A DNA stretch of 64,000 nt from Taishania sp965247975 (GTDB lineage: Bacteria > Bacteroidota > Bacteroidia > Flavobacteriales_D > Crocinitomicaceae), in the NCBI GenBank assembly GCA_965247975.1, contig OZ252050.1, positions 2,108,001 to 2,172,000 of the forward strand, given 5' to 3'. Positions within the stretch are counted from its first letter, which is position 1. Each line of letters opens with the position of its first letter. The notes under the pieces are model-generated. The model saw only the letters and a list, made by a program, of their open reading frames with translations, did no database searches and had not been told where the DNA came from. The position numbers and the translations under genes are program-made. Shown here one piece after another: positions 34,891 through 42,448 of the stretch.

Positions 34891-36215
34891 TAATTGTGTT
34901 TTCTTACGGTTTTACCAAAACTTTTCTCTACTGAAATACCCGCATTTTTCAAAAATTCGGTTGGAAGTTCTCCTCCAGCGAAAATAAAAACGCGATCGTT
35001 TCCAAGGGTATGATTTCCAGTTTCGGATTGGTTTAAAGATACTTCTTTTTCTGTGATTTCCGTTAAGTTTGAATTGAGCCAAACCGTGACTTTGTTTTGC
35101 TGAACGGCATTTTCTAAATTGATGCTATTTTGAGGTTTCAATCGTGCAAAATTTGCTTGACGGTAGGAGAGATGTACCTCATTTTCATCTGCCAACAACA
35201 GCGCCGATTCGATGGCAGAATCTCCACCACCAACCACCATGATTTTTTGATTTTGAATCAATTCTGGCTCTAACAAACGATATGCAACCTTTGGCAATCC
35301 TTCACCAATAACTCCCAGTTTTCGTGGTGTTCCCCGTCGACCGATGGCAACGAGTACTTGATCTGAATTCAATATTTCACCATTCGCCAAACTGAGTTCA
35401 AAACCACGCTCGAGCGGAGTTATCTTATCGACCTTGCTGTTTTCTTGGATTTGAATTTCGTTTTTGGTCAAAGCAGCATTCCAAATATCTAGCAATTCCT
35501 GTTTACTCGTATTCACAAGTTTGATTTTTCCAACCAAAGGCAATTCCATGGGTTTTGTCATCACAACCTTCATTCTTGGAAATGTAAAAACCGTTCCTCC
35601 TAGCGAATCTTGCTCCAATGTTTTGAACGAAAGTCCAAGTTTTTTTGCTGTCAATGAAGCAGCAATTCCAGCCGGACCAGCACCTATGATGATTAAATCC
35701 AATCCTGTAGATTGATCGGTTTTTCGCTTTTTTGCCAAATTTTCAATGGCTTGAATCCCTTGTTCCGTACTGTTTTTGATCAAACCCATGCCGCCAAGTT
35801 CTCCGGCGATGTACAATCCATCGACATTCGTTTCGTAGGAAGGTTTGACGTGTGGCAATTCAACTCCTCGTTTTTCAGTCCCAATCCGCAAACTGATGGC
35901 ATCTACGGGACAAGCGATAAAACAAGCGCCATGACCAACGCAATTCGAAGCATTGATTACAGTCGCTTTGCCATCAATAATTCCAAGAATGTCTTTTTCC
36001 GGACATGCACGCACACACGCACCGCTTCCGATGCAAATGTTTGGATCAACATAAGGATGTAATGACACAGGTTCAAATTTACCTTCTTCGATGGCAATTT
36101 CCACCTTTTTTTGAACCACTTTGGATTTACGCTTGCCAATCACAATATAAACCACAACCACAATTGCGATGAAAACACCTGTAATTCCGTATGTGATTAA
36201 TTCTTCTGTTGACAT
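34890..36215 (-). CDS. Membrane-anchored Fe-S/FAD pyridine-nucleotide oxidoreductase
   Basis: A 441-aa enzyme. In order: a membrane helix (about 7-27), two ferredoxin-like Fe-S motifs (Cys61, 67, 71 in CIGSGACVRACP and Cys92, 98, 102 in CVGHGACFIACP), then an FAD-contact motif of the thioredoxin-reductase type (NVDGLYIAGELGGMG, about 130-144), the FAD Rossmann GAGPAG (178-183), the NAD(P)H Rossmann VVGGGDSAIESA and a closing DRVFIFAGGELPT. Each Fe-S motif lacks the second cysteine of CxxCxxC (Ser64, His95 instead). The FAD motif that normally closes such flavoproteins lies ahead of the first Rossmann. It probably moves electrons between NAD(P)H and the cytochrome b and c proteins of the operon. 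It is coupled to the 23-heme gene by a 1-base overlap. Confidence 0.85.
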   Translation of the reverse strand: MSTEELITYGITGVFIAIVVVVYIVIGKRKSKVVQKKVEIAIEEGKFEPVSLHPYVDPNICIGSGACVRACPEKDILGIIDGKATVINASNCVGHGACFIACPVDAISLRIGTEKRGVELPHVKPSYETNVDGLYIAGELGGMGLIKNSTEQGIQAIENLAKKRKTDQSTGLDLIIIGAGPAGIAASLTAKKLGLSFKTLEQDSLGGTVFTFPRMKVVMTKPMELPLVGKIKLVNTSKQELLDIWNAALTKNEIQIQENSKVDKITPLERGFELSLANGEILNSDQVLVAIGRRGTPRKLGVIGEGLPKVAYRLLEPELIQNQKIMVVGGGDSAIESALLLADENEVHLSYRQANFARLKPQNSINLENAVQQNKVTVWLNSNLTEITEKEVSLNQSETGNHTLGNDRVFIFAGGELPTEFLKNAGISVEKSFGKTVRKHN

Positions 36216-36224
36216 TTCTAGTTC

Positions 36225-37067
36225 TTAAAAAATCCAGCGATAACCGAGTGCAATTGAAATTCCGACGTGGATAATTACAATTACCAACATAATAATCGAA
36301 AACGGACGATGAATAATGTGCCAATATTTAAACAGTTTCCGCATCAAATCTAAACGTTGAATGCGAAGTTTCATGGAAATTTCCTTTTTAGCCAATCGTT
36401 TCAAAACAGATTTTTCTGAGCTCGCCAATTCCAGCACTTGAATGTTTGAAAAAATAGCCTTTTTCTGCTTTTGGTGATGGAAGTATGATTTTATTCCCCA
36501 GTTATATGGGTTTTCGTAGTGTGACACAATTTCAGCAATGGTTGCAAATGCCAATGGATCGTTCGTTATTTTTGTAATGGATGCTTTTTGCTCTTCATGA
36601 ATTTCTTGCAAGGAAAGTTCACGTCCGCCAATGGATCTTGGGATTTGCAAATAAATGTATCGACCAATGATTCCACTGAAAACAACCATGGCCATGCTCC
36701 AAAAACCAATGGATACAATTCCACCGAATTTCATAGAAGTGTGAAACAATACTAGAATTGGACCTAATGTGCAGAGAAAAATGTGAAATTCAAGTAAATA
36801 TTTCAAGCGAATAAACCGTTCGAAAATGCCATATTTTTTTCCAACGATGTACATCACAACACCGAAAAGAATCATCAACGTTCCAATAACTCCCAGACCT
36901 TGACCGAAAATGCCAGATGGTTTTAACCATTGATGATTGGGATGATAGAATCGTTCTTCCAGCGGACAATTGTAATATGAAAAACCGATGTATGTCAGAT
37001 AGATGGTAACTGCAATTACTATCGCAGACATTATTCCAATATAAAATCGATGCGCCAATTTACTCAT
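36225..37067 (-). CDS. Di-heme cytochrome b-type membrane protein
   Basis: With the ATG at 37067 the protein is 280 aa. An in-frame ATG at 37103 would add 12 hydrophobic residues, but a -7 box (minus strand TATTTTTG, 37074-37081) lies between the two, favouring the later start. About five membrane helices are seen (near 10-35, 58-80, 92-112, 118-140 and 255-275), with a charged cytoplasmic section in between. Helix 3 (FHIFLCTLGPILVLFH) carries H-x13-H (His95, His109), and the last helix (HRPFSIIMLVIVIIH) a second H-x13-H (His253, His267). That is the four-histidine pattern for two stacked b hemes, as in bc-type and ferric-reductase cytochromes. It leads the operon, 9 bases ahead of the Fe-S/FAD oxidoreductase gene. 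Confidence 0.75.
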   Translation of the reverse strand: MSKLAHRFYIGIMSAIVIAVTIYLTYIGFSYYNCPLEERFYHPNHQWLKPSGIFGQGLGVIGTLMILFGVVMYIVGKKYGIFERFIRLKYLLEFHIFLCTLGPILVLFHTSMKFGGIVSIGFWSMAMVVFSGIIGRYIYLQIPRSIGGRELSLQEIHEEQKASITKITNDPLAFATIAEIVSHYENPYNWGIKSYFHHQKQKKAIFSNIQVLELASSEKSVLKRLAKKEISMKLRIQRLDLMRKLFKYWHIIHRPFSIIMLVIVIIHVGISIALGYRWIF

Positions 37068-37073
37068 TGCGAA

Positions 37074-37081
37074 CAAAAATA
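37074..37081 (-). promoter_or_regulatory. Candidate -7 box (TATTTTTG) of the multiheme operon
   Basis: The minus strand reads TATTTTTG, matching TAnnTTTG, 6 bases before the ATG at 37067. No TTTG is found at -33, which would fit an activator-dependent promoter together with the CTTAAG boxes at 37118-37145. Confidence 0.5.
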
Positions 37082-37117
37082 ATAGATACATTGCAAGATA
37101 CATAATTTTTGGAATTT

Positions 37118-37145
37118 CTTAAGTGAATCTTAAGATTGTCTTAAG
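37118..37145. promoter_or_regulatory. Three CTTAAG boxes at 11-bp spacing (operator candidate)
   Basis: CTTAAG occurs at 37118-37123, 37129-37134 and 37140-37145, exactly 11 bp apart, so all three face the same side of the helix. OmpR/PhoB-family regulators bind direct repeats at 11 bp. The nearest box is about 37 bp upstream of the -7 box of the multiheme operon, a normal activator position. Each box is itself a palindrome. The spacing is observed; binding is inferred. Confidence 0.5.
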
Positions 37146-37215
37146 AATTATTTCACCGATAAATGAGAAGTCAATTGCATGATTTAAAGGCAGTCTATAA
37201 TTAAAGAATTTAGAA

Positions 37216-37235
37216 CATTGTTAATCATTGTTAAG
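37216..37235 (+). repeat. Tandem CATTGTTAAT/CATTGTTAAG boxes
   Basis: Two ten-base copies differing only in the last base lie end to end, 87 bases before the LemA start and in the same divergent spacer as the CTTAAG boxes. They may be a separate regulator site or belong to the lemA promoter. Confidence 0.35.
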
Positions 37236-37292
37236 ATTCCGACTCTTTGGTCATTTCTTCGCATAATTTTAATCGACGAACTTTAATTTATT

Positions 37293-37300
37293 TATCTTTG
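37293..37300 (+). promoter_or_regulatory. Candidate -7 box (TATCTTTG) of lemA-M48
   Basis: TATCTTTG matches TAnnTTTG and lies 21 bases before the LemA ATG at 37322. A TTTT tract at 37267-37270 lies 22 bp upstream. Confidence 0.5.
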
Positions 37301-37321
37301 ATAGAATTAAAATTAAAAAAT

Positions 37322-37885
37322 ATGTCAGGAGGATTAATCGCCATTATTGTAGTTGCCGTTTTGGTAATTTGGGTTATTGTTATTTACAACGGTTTGGTTC
37401 GTTTACGTAATAATCGTGAAAATGCATTTGCGGATATCGACGTGCAGTTAAAACAACGTCATGACTTGGTTCCACAACTCATTGGAGCGGTGAAAGGCTA
37501 TATGGAACATGAGCGTGGTACATTGGAAGCAATCACTGCGGCACGTAACAATGCAATGGGAGCACAAACAATAGATGATAAAATCACTGCGGAAAATCAA
37601 CTTAGCAATGCTTTGAATGGGTTTAAAATTCAAGTGGAAGCTTATCCAGATTTGAAAGCAAGCAGTAACTTCATGCAATTGCAAAATGAATTGTCGGATA
37701 TCGAAAATAAATTGGCTGCAGTGCGTCGTTTCTTTAACTCAGCAACAAAAGAATTAAATATTGCAGTGCAAAAATTCCCAAATAATTTCTTCGCAGGGAT
37801 GTTTGGATTCAAGGCAGAACAAATGTTTGATATTGGAGACACTGCACGTAAGCAAATGGATGTTGCACCTGAAGTTAAATTCTAA
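37322..37885 (+). CDS. lemA: LemA family protein
   Basis: A 187-aa membrane-anchored protein of the LemA family. An N-terminal helix (about 4-24, IAIIVVAVLVIWVIVIYNG) is followed by the signature NAFADIDVQLKQRHDLVPQL and helical segments ending FKAEQMFDIG. The ATG at 37322 (MSGG) is chosen. The reading frame extends upstream to a TTG at 37247, but that would put 25 polar residues before the anchor and would run through the -7 box at 37293. Function is not settled; the gene is widely found just before an HtpX-like M48 protease gene, as here (67-base gap). Confidence 0.9.
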   Translation: MSGGLIAIIVVAVLVIWVIVIYNGLVRLRNNRENAFADIDVQLKQRHDLVPQLIGAVKGYMEHERGTLEAITAARNNAMGAQTIDDKITAENQLSNALNGFKIQVEAYPDLKASSNFMQLQNELSDIENKLAAVRRFFNSATKELNIAVQKFPNNFFAGMFGFKAEQMFDIGDTARKQMDVAPEVKF

Positions 37886-37952
37886 TAAAAAGCCATATTC
37901 ACACCACGAAGTTTTTATTCTTCAGAGAATGAAATTGAAATTGTGTTAAGCC

Positions 37953-38912
37953 ATGAAATACGTAGGTTTACAAGAACAAATTTCTAGAAATAATGCAAAG
38001 TCGGTCATGCTTTTGATCGGCTTTCCTCTTATTTTGTTGACTGCTTTGTATATTATCATTTATTCTTTGAATGTAAACGAAGCCGGGAATTTTGATTTTG
38101 ACTTAACGAATCAATTGTTTATCAAATATTTACCATTTGTTTTAATTGGAGTTGGGATTTGGTTTGCGGTTGCTTACTTCGGTCATGCATCTATGATCAA
38201 TTTCGCTTCTAATTCTCATACGTTGGAGCGAAAGGACAACATGCGGGTATATAACTTGGTTGAAAATCTGTGTATTAGCGTTGGGATGAAAATGCCTAAA
38301 GTTCAAATCATTGAAAGTAATGCTCTGAACGCATTTGCAAGCGGATTGAATGAAAAGAACTATTCCGTGACCTTGACGCGCGGAATTATCGAAACGCTGG
38401 ATGATGAAGAATTGGAAGGAGTTATTGCACATGAATTAATGCACATTCGAAACAAAGATGTTCGTTTATTGGTAATAAGTCTCATATTTGTTGGTATTTT
38501 TTCTTTGATTGTACAAGTGCTTTTTCGAGGAATGATGTATGGTGCGCTAGGAGGGAATAGACGTCGGAACGACAAAGACAGTGGAGGAGGAGCGGCCATT
38601 TTGGTAATTATGGTAGTTTCTGTTGTTGCTTATTTTTTATCCTTGATGTTCAAATTAGCACTGAGTAGAAAACGCGAATACATGGCTGATTCAGGAGCTG
38701 CTCAAATGACCAAAAACCCAATGGCTTTGGCTTCTGCATTGCGGAAAATCTCAGGAAATGCGAACATCAAAGAAGTGAAAAGCGATGATTTAAAAGAAAT
38801 GTTCATCGAAAATCCACCAGGTGATGCAGCCGGATTTATGGGCGGTTTAGGCGGGTTGTTTTCCACTCATCCACCGATCGAAAAACGAATTGCAGTGTTG
38901 GAGCAGTTTTAA
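37953..38912 (+). CDS. M48-family membrane metalloprotease (HtpX-like)
   Basis: A 319-aa membrane-embedded zinc protease with helices near 17-40, 55-75, 170-190 and 210-230. The zinc motif is HELMH (residues 160-164), and a later Glu in RKREYMADSGAAQM provides the third ligand. The N-terminal segment and the closing FSTHPPIEKRIAVLE are typical of HtpX and related M48 proteins. The active site would face the cytoplasm. Members degrade misfolded membrane proteins. It follows lemA, an association repeated in many phyla. The family call is firm; whether it is the true HtpX orthologue is not. Confidence 0.88.
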   Translation: MKYVGLQEQISRNNAKSVMLLIGFPLILLTALYIIIYSLNVNEAGNFDFDLTNQLFIKYLPFVLIGVGIWFAVAYFGHASMINFASNSHTLERKDNMRVYNLVENLCISVGMKMPKVQIIESNALNAFASGLNEKNYSVTLTRGIIETLDDEELEGVIAHELMHIRNKDVRLLVISLIFVGIFSLIVQVLFRGMMYGALGGNRRRNDKDSGGGAAILVIMVVSVVAYFLSLMFKLALSRKREYMADSGAAQMTKNPMALASALRKISGNANIKEVKSDDLKEMFIENPPGDAAGFMGGLGGLFSTHPPIEKRIAVLEQF

Positions 38913-38928
38913 GGATAAACTGGTTTAT

Positions 38929-39771
38929 TTAAAACTTTCGACCAATTGTCAAAGCAATAACGTTCCATTGAACGGGATAAGAATTATTTTGTGTGTCAAA
39001 AGCGAATTGATAATCAATCCCATAAGCAATTCCTTTTTTACGGTATTTAACTTCAAGATTTCCGCCAAGACAAGCTGCTAATCTTTCCTCCATGACATCT
39101 ATGGAGAAGGTTGGACCGAACAATCCATTCACTTCCAATCCACGGTTTTCATCAAACTTAAAGATGTTTGTCATACCTATATTGAGCGGTGAAATTGTGC
39201 GAGGACCAAATAGTATATTTTCAGCTCCTTTTCCGCCCATGTGAATTCCAATGCGCATCCAATTCACTTGAATCCCTGGACGCCATTTTTCTTTTTTAGT
39301 CAAATACCATTTGGTTCCAATGCGCACACCAATCATAAAATTACTTCTTCCTTTATAGATGTAATAGGGCTGATAAGCCAATGGATCAAAAGGTTCATTA
39401 TTGTATTGACGTGTTTTATAATTCGAATAACCAACGGTGGCATCAATGAAAAATCCGCGCGACAAAAATGGATCTTTCACAGGTTTTGGAGGACGAGGAG
39501 GACGGACAGTTGCGGTGCGCACTCCAGCGGGTGGAGCGACATCAAATTTGTCATATTGTCCATCTTCGTAAACGATTTCAGAAATTTCGTAGGTTTCTAA
39601 AGAGCGTAAAGGACCATCAGGTTGCGTAAACAACTTATATTTAACAGTCTGTGAACTAATCTCTACAATTTTCGCTTCGATTTTGCTACCATTTTTTAAA
39701 ACAATCACATCTTGGGAGAGAGAAACTTGAGCAAACAACAAGCATAAAAGCGCTAGGATAATTTTTTTCAT
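38929..39771 (-). CDS. Paralogous outer-membrane barrel protein (copy 1)
   Basis: A 280-aa exported protein. A signal peptide (1-19, ending LSQ) is followed by a ~65-residue beta domain (DVIVLKNGSKIEAKIVEIS ... YEISEIVYEDG), a proline-rich linker (PPRPPKPVKDP) and a barrel-like region ending in the aromatic IGRKF, as outer-membrane barrels do. It shares the N-terminal domain, the (P)KDP(F/V)L(S/G)RGFFI block and the ending with the two genes downstream in the window. No named family recognised. Its stop is 16 bases from the stop of the convergent M48 gene. Confidence 0.7.
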   Translation of the reverse strand: MKKIILALLCLLFAQVSLSQDVIVLKNGSKIEAKIVEISSQTVKYKLFTQPDGPLRSLETYEISEIVYEDGQYDKFDVAPPAGVRTATVRPPRPPKPVKDPFLSRGFFIDATVGYSNYKTRQYNNEPFDPLAYQPYYIYKGRSNFMIGVRIGTKWYLTKKEKWRPGIQVNWMRIGIHMGGKGAENILFGPRTISPLNIGMTNIFKFDENRGLEVNGLFGPTFSIDVMEERLAACLGGNLEVKYRKKGIAYGIDYQFAFDTQNNSYPVQWNVIALTIGRKF

Positions 39772-40032
39772 AAGTCTAAATTACTAAATAATTGAATGAA
39801 TTTAAATTAAATTTTTATTGACTATTACTATTAAAATGTATCATTCGAAATCATTTGTTAGAACGAAAAATGTCAATTTTCACAAGAGTTGATTTTCAAT
39901 ACTTGATGATTTTGAATTTTATTAACGTTCTTTTTATTTCAAAATGAAAGGATGATTTCCAAAGTAGTGAATTATCGAAGTTAAAAGTCTTCGTTTATTA
40001 GTTGAAACAAAGTGTTGTTTTTTCGCATTTGC

Positions 40033-40857
40033 TCAAAACTTACGACCGATGACAATTGAATAACTTTGACTATTGAATAGTTTATCTAATTTACTAAACA
40101 TAATGTCCGTATATTGATAATCAATTCCTAGCGTAAATCCTTTAAATCGATATTTGGCCTGAACCGCAATAGCTAAACCACCCTCGCTCATATTTGGTCG
40201 ACTATGAAAAATTGGCCATGCGCTGAAGTTAAGCTCAATACCACTATTTTGCTTTAATTTAAAAATGTTACAATAAGTGACATTTAAAGGCTGAAATGAG
40301 AATAATGGATTTCCTAGAATTGACTCCAGGTCAGAATCTCTTAAAATCATACCGAACCGAAATATCGCAATTTGAAGTCCAGGTCGCCAAATTTTCCGTT
40401 GCGTAAAGTTAAAACGAAACCCAAAATGCAATCCAATCGCTCCATAATCAATTTTCTTTCTGATTGTGTCATACTGCGGATCAGCGTTGAAACCTAAATA
40501 TTTTGCAACCATTTGTTCATCTCGAACCATGGTAAAATGCCCTTCTATAAAAAAGCCGTTCGAAAAAAGCAAATCCTTATATGGTTTCGGTTTTCGAACT
40601 TCTTCAACTTTCGGTGGTGGTTCCACATCAAACGTTTCAATAAAACCATTTTCATATTTTATTGTTGTTATTTGAAAAGTCTTAATATTCCGAATCGGCC
40701 CGTCAGGACGTTTAAAATCTTTGTATTTGATTAATTCTGAGGAAACTTCAATTACTTTAACTATGATCTCACGTTTGCTCTTTAGAACAATAGTGTCCTG
40801 CGCAAATGCACTTATTTGAAAGATAGCTAATAAAGTGAAAATAAAAAGATTCCTCAT
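40033..40857 (-). CDS. Paralogous outer-membrane barrel protein (copy 2)
   Basis: A 274-aa paralogue of the flanking genes: signal peptide (ending FAQ), DTIVLKSKREIIVKVIEVS in place of the GSKIEAKI strand, a linker with KPKPYKDLLF, and an IVIGRKF ending. It is the most diverged of the three; for example, it lacks the Gly-Ser-Lys-Ile segment. The 260-base gap to copy 1 holds no gene. It probably arose by tandem duplication; function unknown. Confidence 0.7.
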   Translation of the reverse strand: MRNLFIFTLLAIFQISAFAQDTIVLKSKREIIVKVIEVSSELIKYKDFKRPDGPIRNIKTFQITTIKYENGFIETFDVEPPPKVEEVRKPKPYKDLLFSNGFFIEGHFTMVRDEQMVAKYLGFNADPQYDTIRKKIDYGAIGLHFGFRFNFTQRKIWRPGLQIAIFRFGMILRDSDLESILGNPLFSFQPLNVTYCNIFKLKQNSGIELNFSAWPIFHSRPNMSEGGLAIAVQAKYRFKGFTLGIDYQYTDIMFSKLDKLFNSQSYSIVIGRKF

Positions 40858-40910
40858 GGGCTGTAGACGTAATAAAGTTGATGAGTCAGAATCATAAGAA
40901 TTATATTTCT

Positions 40911-41783
40911 CTAAAATTTTCTCCCAACCGTTAGCGCTAACGAGTGCAAAGAAAGAGTGCGATAAGTGCCGTATAATTGAGTATTCCCACTATTTAAATC
41001 CGAGTATTGGTAATCAAGTCCAACAGAAAATCTGTTTAGACGCAATTTACTTTCAATTGAAAATGAATAACCTTGAGAAAGACCACCATTTACAACGTCA
41101 ATGTTTAATGTCGGTCCGACAGCAAAATTTGCTTCTAATCCAAGTTTTTCATTGAATTTAAAAATGTTACACATCCCAATGTTTGCAATGGAAATTGTTC
41201 TAGGTCCAGCGAAAACATCTTCTGTATCTCCATCACCGACGTGAATTCCAAAGCGCAACCAGGTCGCTTGAAAACCAGGTTTCCACTTTTCATTTTTTCC
41301 GAAGTACCATTTGTTTCCTAATCTCAATCCAATGGTCATGTAATTGTTTCTATTTGTATAGTTTATTAACATTGGAGATTGAGAAGACAAATAATCGTAT
41401 GCGTAATAAGATGCTCTGTCAGTATATTCTGTAACACCAATAAATCCTTCTATGAAGAATCCTCTTCCTAAGACTGGATCTTTTATTGGTTTCGGAGGTC
41501 TTGCTACAGGTTCGCTTCGTCCTTGAGTTGGACGAGTAGTTGGCGCTTGAACATCAAATTTTTCACTTTCACCATTTTGGTAAATGATTTCTGAAACTTC
41601 GTACTTTTCTGCGATTCGAATAGGACCTTCCAACTGACTGAATTTGTAATATTTTATAGACGTGGAGGTGATTTCTACAATTTTCGCTTCGATTTTAGAA
41701 CCATCTTTTAATACAAGGACATCTTGCGAGAAACAAAAGTAAGTTAATAAGGTTAACAGAATCGTTAAAAATAGATTTTTCAT
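40911..41783 (-). CDS. Paralogous outer-membrane barrel protein (copy 3)
   Basis: A 290-aa paralogue closest to copy 1: DVLVLKDGSKIEAKIVEIT, YEVSEIIYQNGESEKFDV, RPPKPIKDPVLGRGFFIEG and a LTVGRKF ending. The barrel region contains the shared DTEDVFAGPRTISIANIGMCNIFKF block, only part of which is quoted. It follows copy 2 in the same orientation with a 53-base gap. The signal peptide ends CFSQ. Confidence 0.7.
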   Translation of the reverse strand: MKNLFLTILLTLLTYFCFSQDVLVLKDGSKIEAKIVEITSTSIKYYKFSQLEGPIRIAEKYEVSEIIYQNGESEKFDVQAPTTRPTQGRSEPVARPPKPIKDPVLGRGFFIEGFIGVTEYTDRASYYAYDYLSSQSPMLINYTNRNNYMTIGLRLGNKWYFGKNEKWKPGFQATWLRFGIHVGDGDTEDVFAGPRTISIANIGMCNIFKFNEKLGLEANFAVGPTLNIDVVNGGLSQGYSFSIESKLRLNRFSVGLDYQYSDLNSGNTQLYGTYRTLSLHSLALTVGRKF

Positions 41784-41882
41784 ATAACTATTAGAATAAT
41801 AAAATTGTCAAAACGAAAATAGCTGATTGGCTAAAATTCTTCCCTATAACGTCTAAAATTGAAATTTAGTTTGTAGTAAAAA

Positions 41883-41912
41883 AAAATCCCCAATATTTCA
41901 ATTGAGGATTTT
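41883..41912 (-). terminator. Rho-independent terminator
   Basis: A stem AAAATCC-c-CAAT / ATTG-a-GGATTTT with a 6-base loop is followed on the minus strand by a T-run, 17 bases past the stop of the small repeat protein gene. Confidence 0.8.
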
Positions 41913-41928
41913 GAGTTTTAACTTGATT

Positions 41929-42249
41929 TTAGCAGCCTTCTCCGTAAGTTACTTCTTTGATTTTGAAGTCCTCACCATAGTCAACCCATTTCAATTTATA
42001 TTTTTCTCCGTAATCAACACGTTTCCAAAGACCTTTCTTGTCTTCACCGTATTCAACCCATTTGATTTTTACATCTTGACCGTAGTCTACACGTTTTACT
42101 TTGTAATCTTCACCGTAATCAACAAATTTTACTTTACCGTAAACTTCACATGCTGTTGATCCACCCATACGGTTTGCTTTTGGCGAAGCACTCGAAAAAA
42201 CGATTAAAGCACCTAAAATAGCTAATGTTCCTGTAATTTTTCGTATCAT
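41929..42249 (-). CDS. Small secreted protein of VDYGED repeats (DUF6150-like)
   Basis: A 106-aa protein. A signal-like helix (about 1-22) is followed by a Cys (ACEVYGKV) and six repeats of about 11 residues with the pattern (Y/V)KxKxVxYGED, each repeat probably one beta strand plus turn, ending in a Cys. The pattern resembles DUF6150-type strand repeats (KVKVVD...), and the two cysteines may close the fold. No function recognised. Single gene with a terminator. Confidence 0.65.
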   Translation of the reverse strand: MIRKITGTLAILGALIVFSSASPKANRMGGSTACEVYGKVKFVDYGEDYKVKRVDYGQDVKIKWVEYGEDKKGLWKRVDYGEKYKLKWVDYGEDFKIKEVTYGEGC

Positions 42250-42398
42250 ATTTTATCTTTTGAATGGTTTAAAATTAGTTTTCACGGATAAATATAATGA
42301 GAAATATATTAAGTGATAGGATATTTTTCATTTTACGAATAAAATTAGATTGTTTTAAGAACAAACTGTTGAAAAAACGATTAAAACCCACTTCAACC

Positions 42399-42432
42399 TT
42401 TTGAGCATCTCAATAATTAATCCTTAAATTTG
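42399..42432 (+). promoter_or_regulatory. Candidate purL promoter (TTTTG-21 bp-TAAATTTG)
   Basis: TTTTG at 42399-42403 and TAAATTTG at 42425-42432 match the Bacteroidota -33 and -7 boxes at 21-bp spacing, with the -7 box 16 bases before the purL ATG. Confidence 0.55.
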
Positions 42433-42448
42433 TGGCACAATCAAAGAT

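Noticed and set aside
35712..36062. Plus-strand 116-codon frame opposite the Fe-S/FAD oxidoreductase
   Set aside because: It is antisense to the two Fe-S motifs and has no signal or domain.
37247..37321. Longer LemA reading frame from TTG at 37247
   Set aside because: The extension is polar, would include the -7 box at 37293-37300, and the ATG at 37322 gives the standard LemA start.
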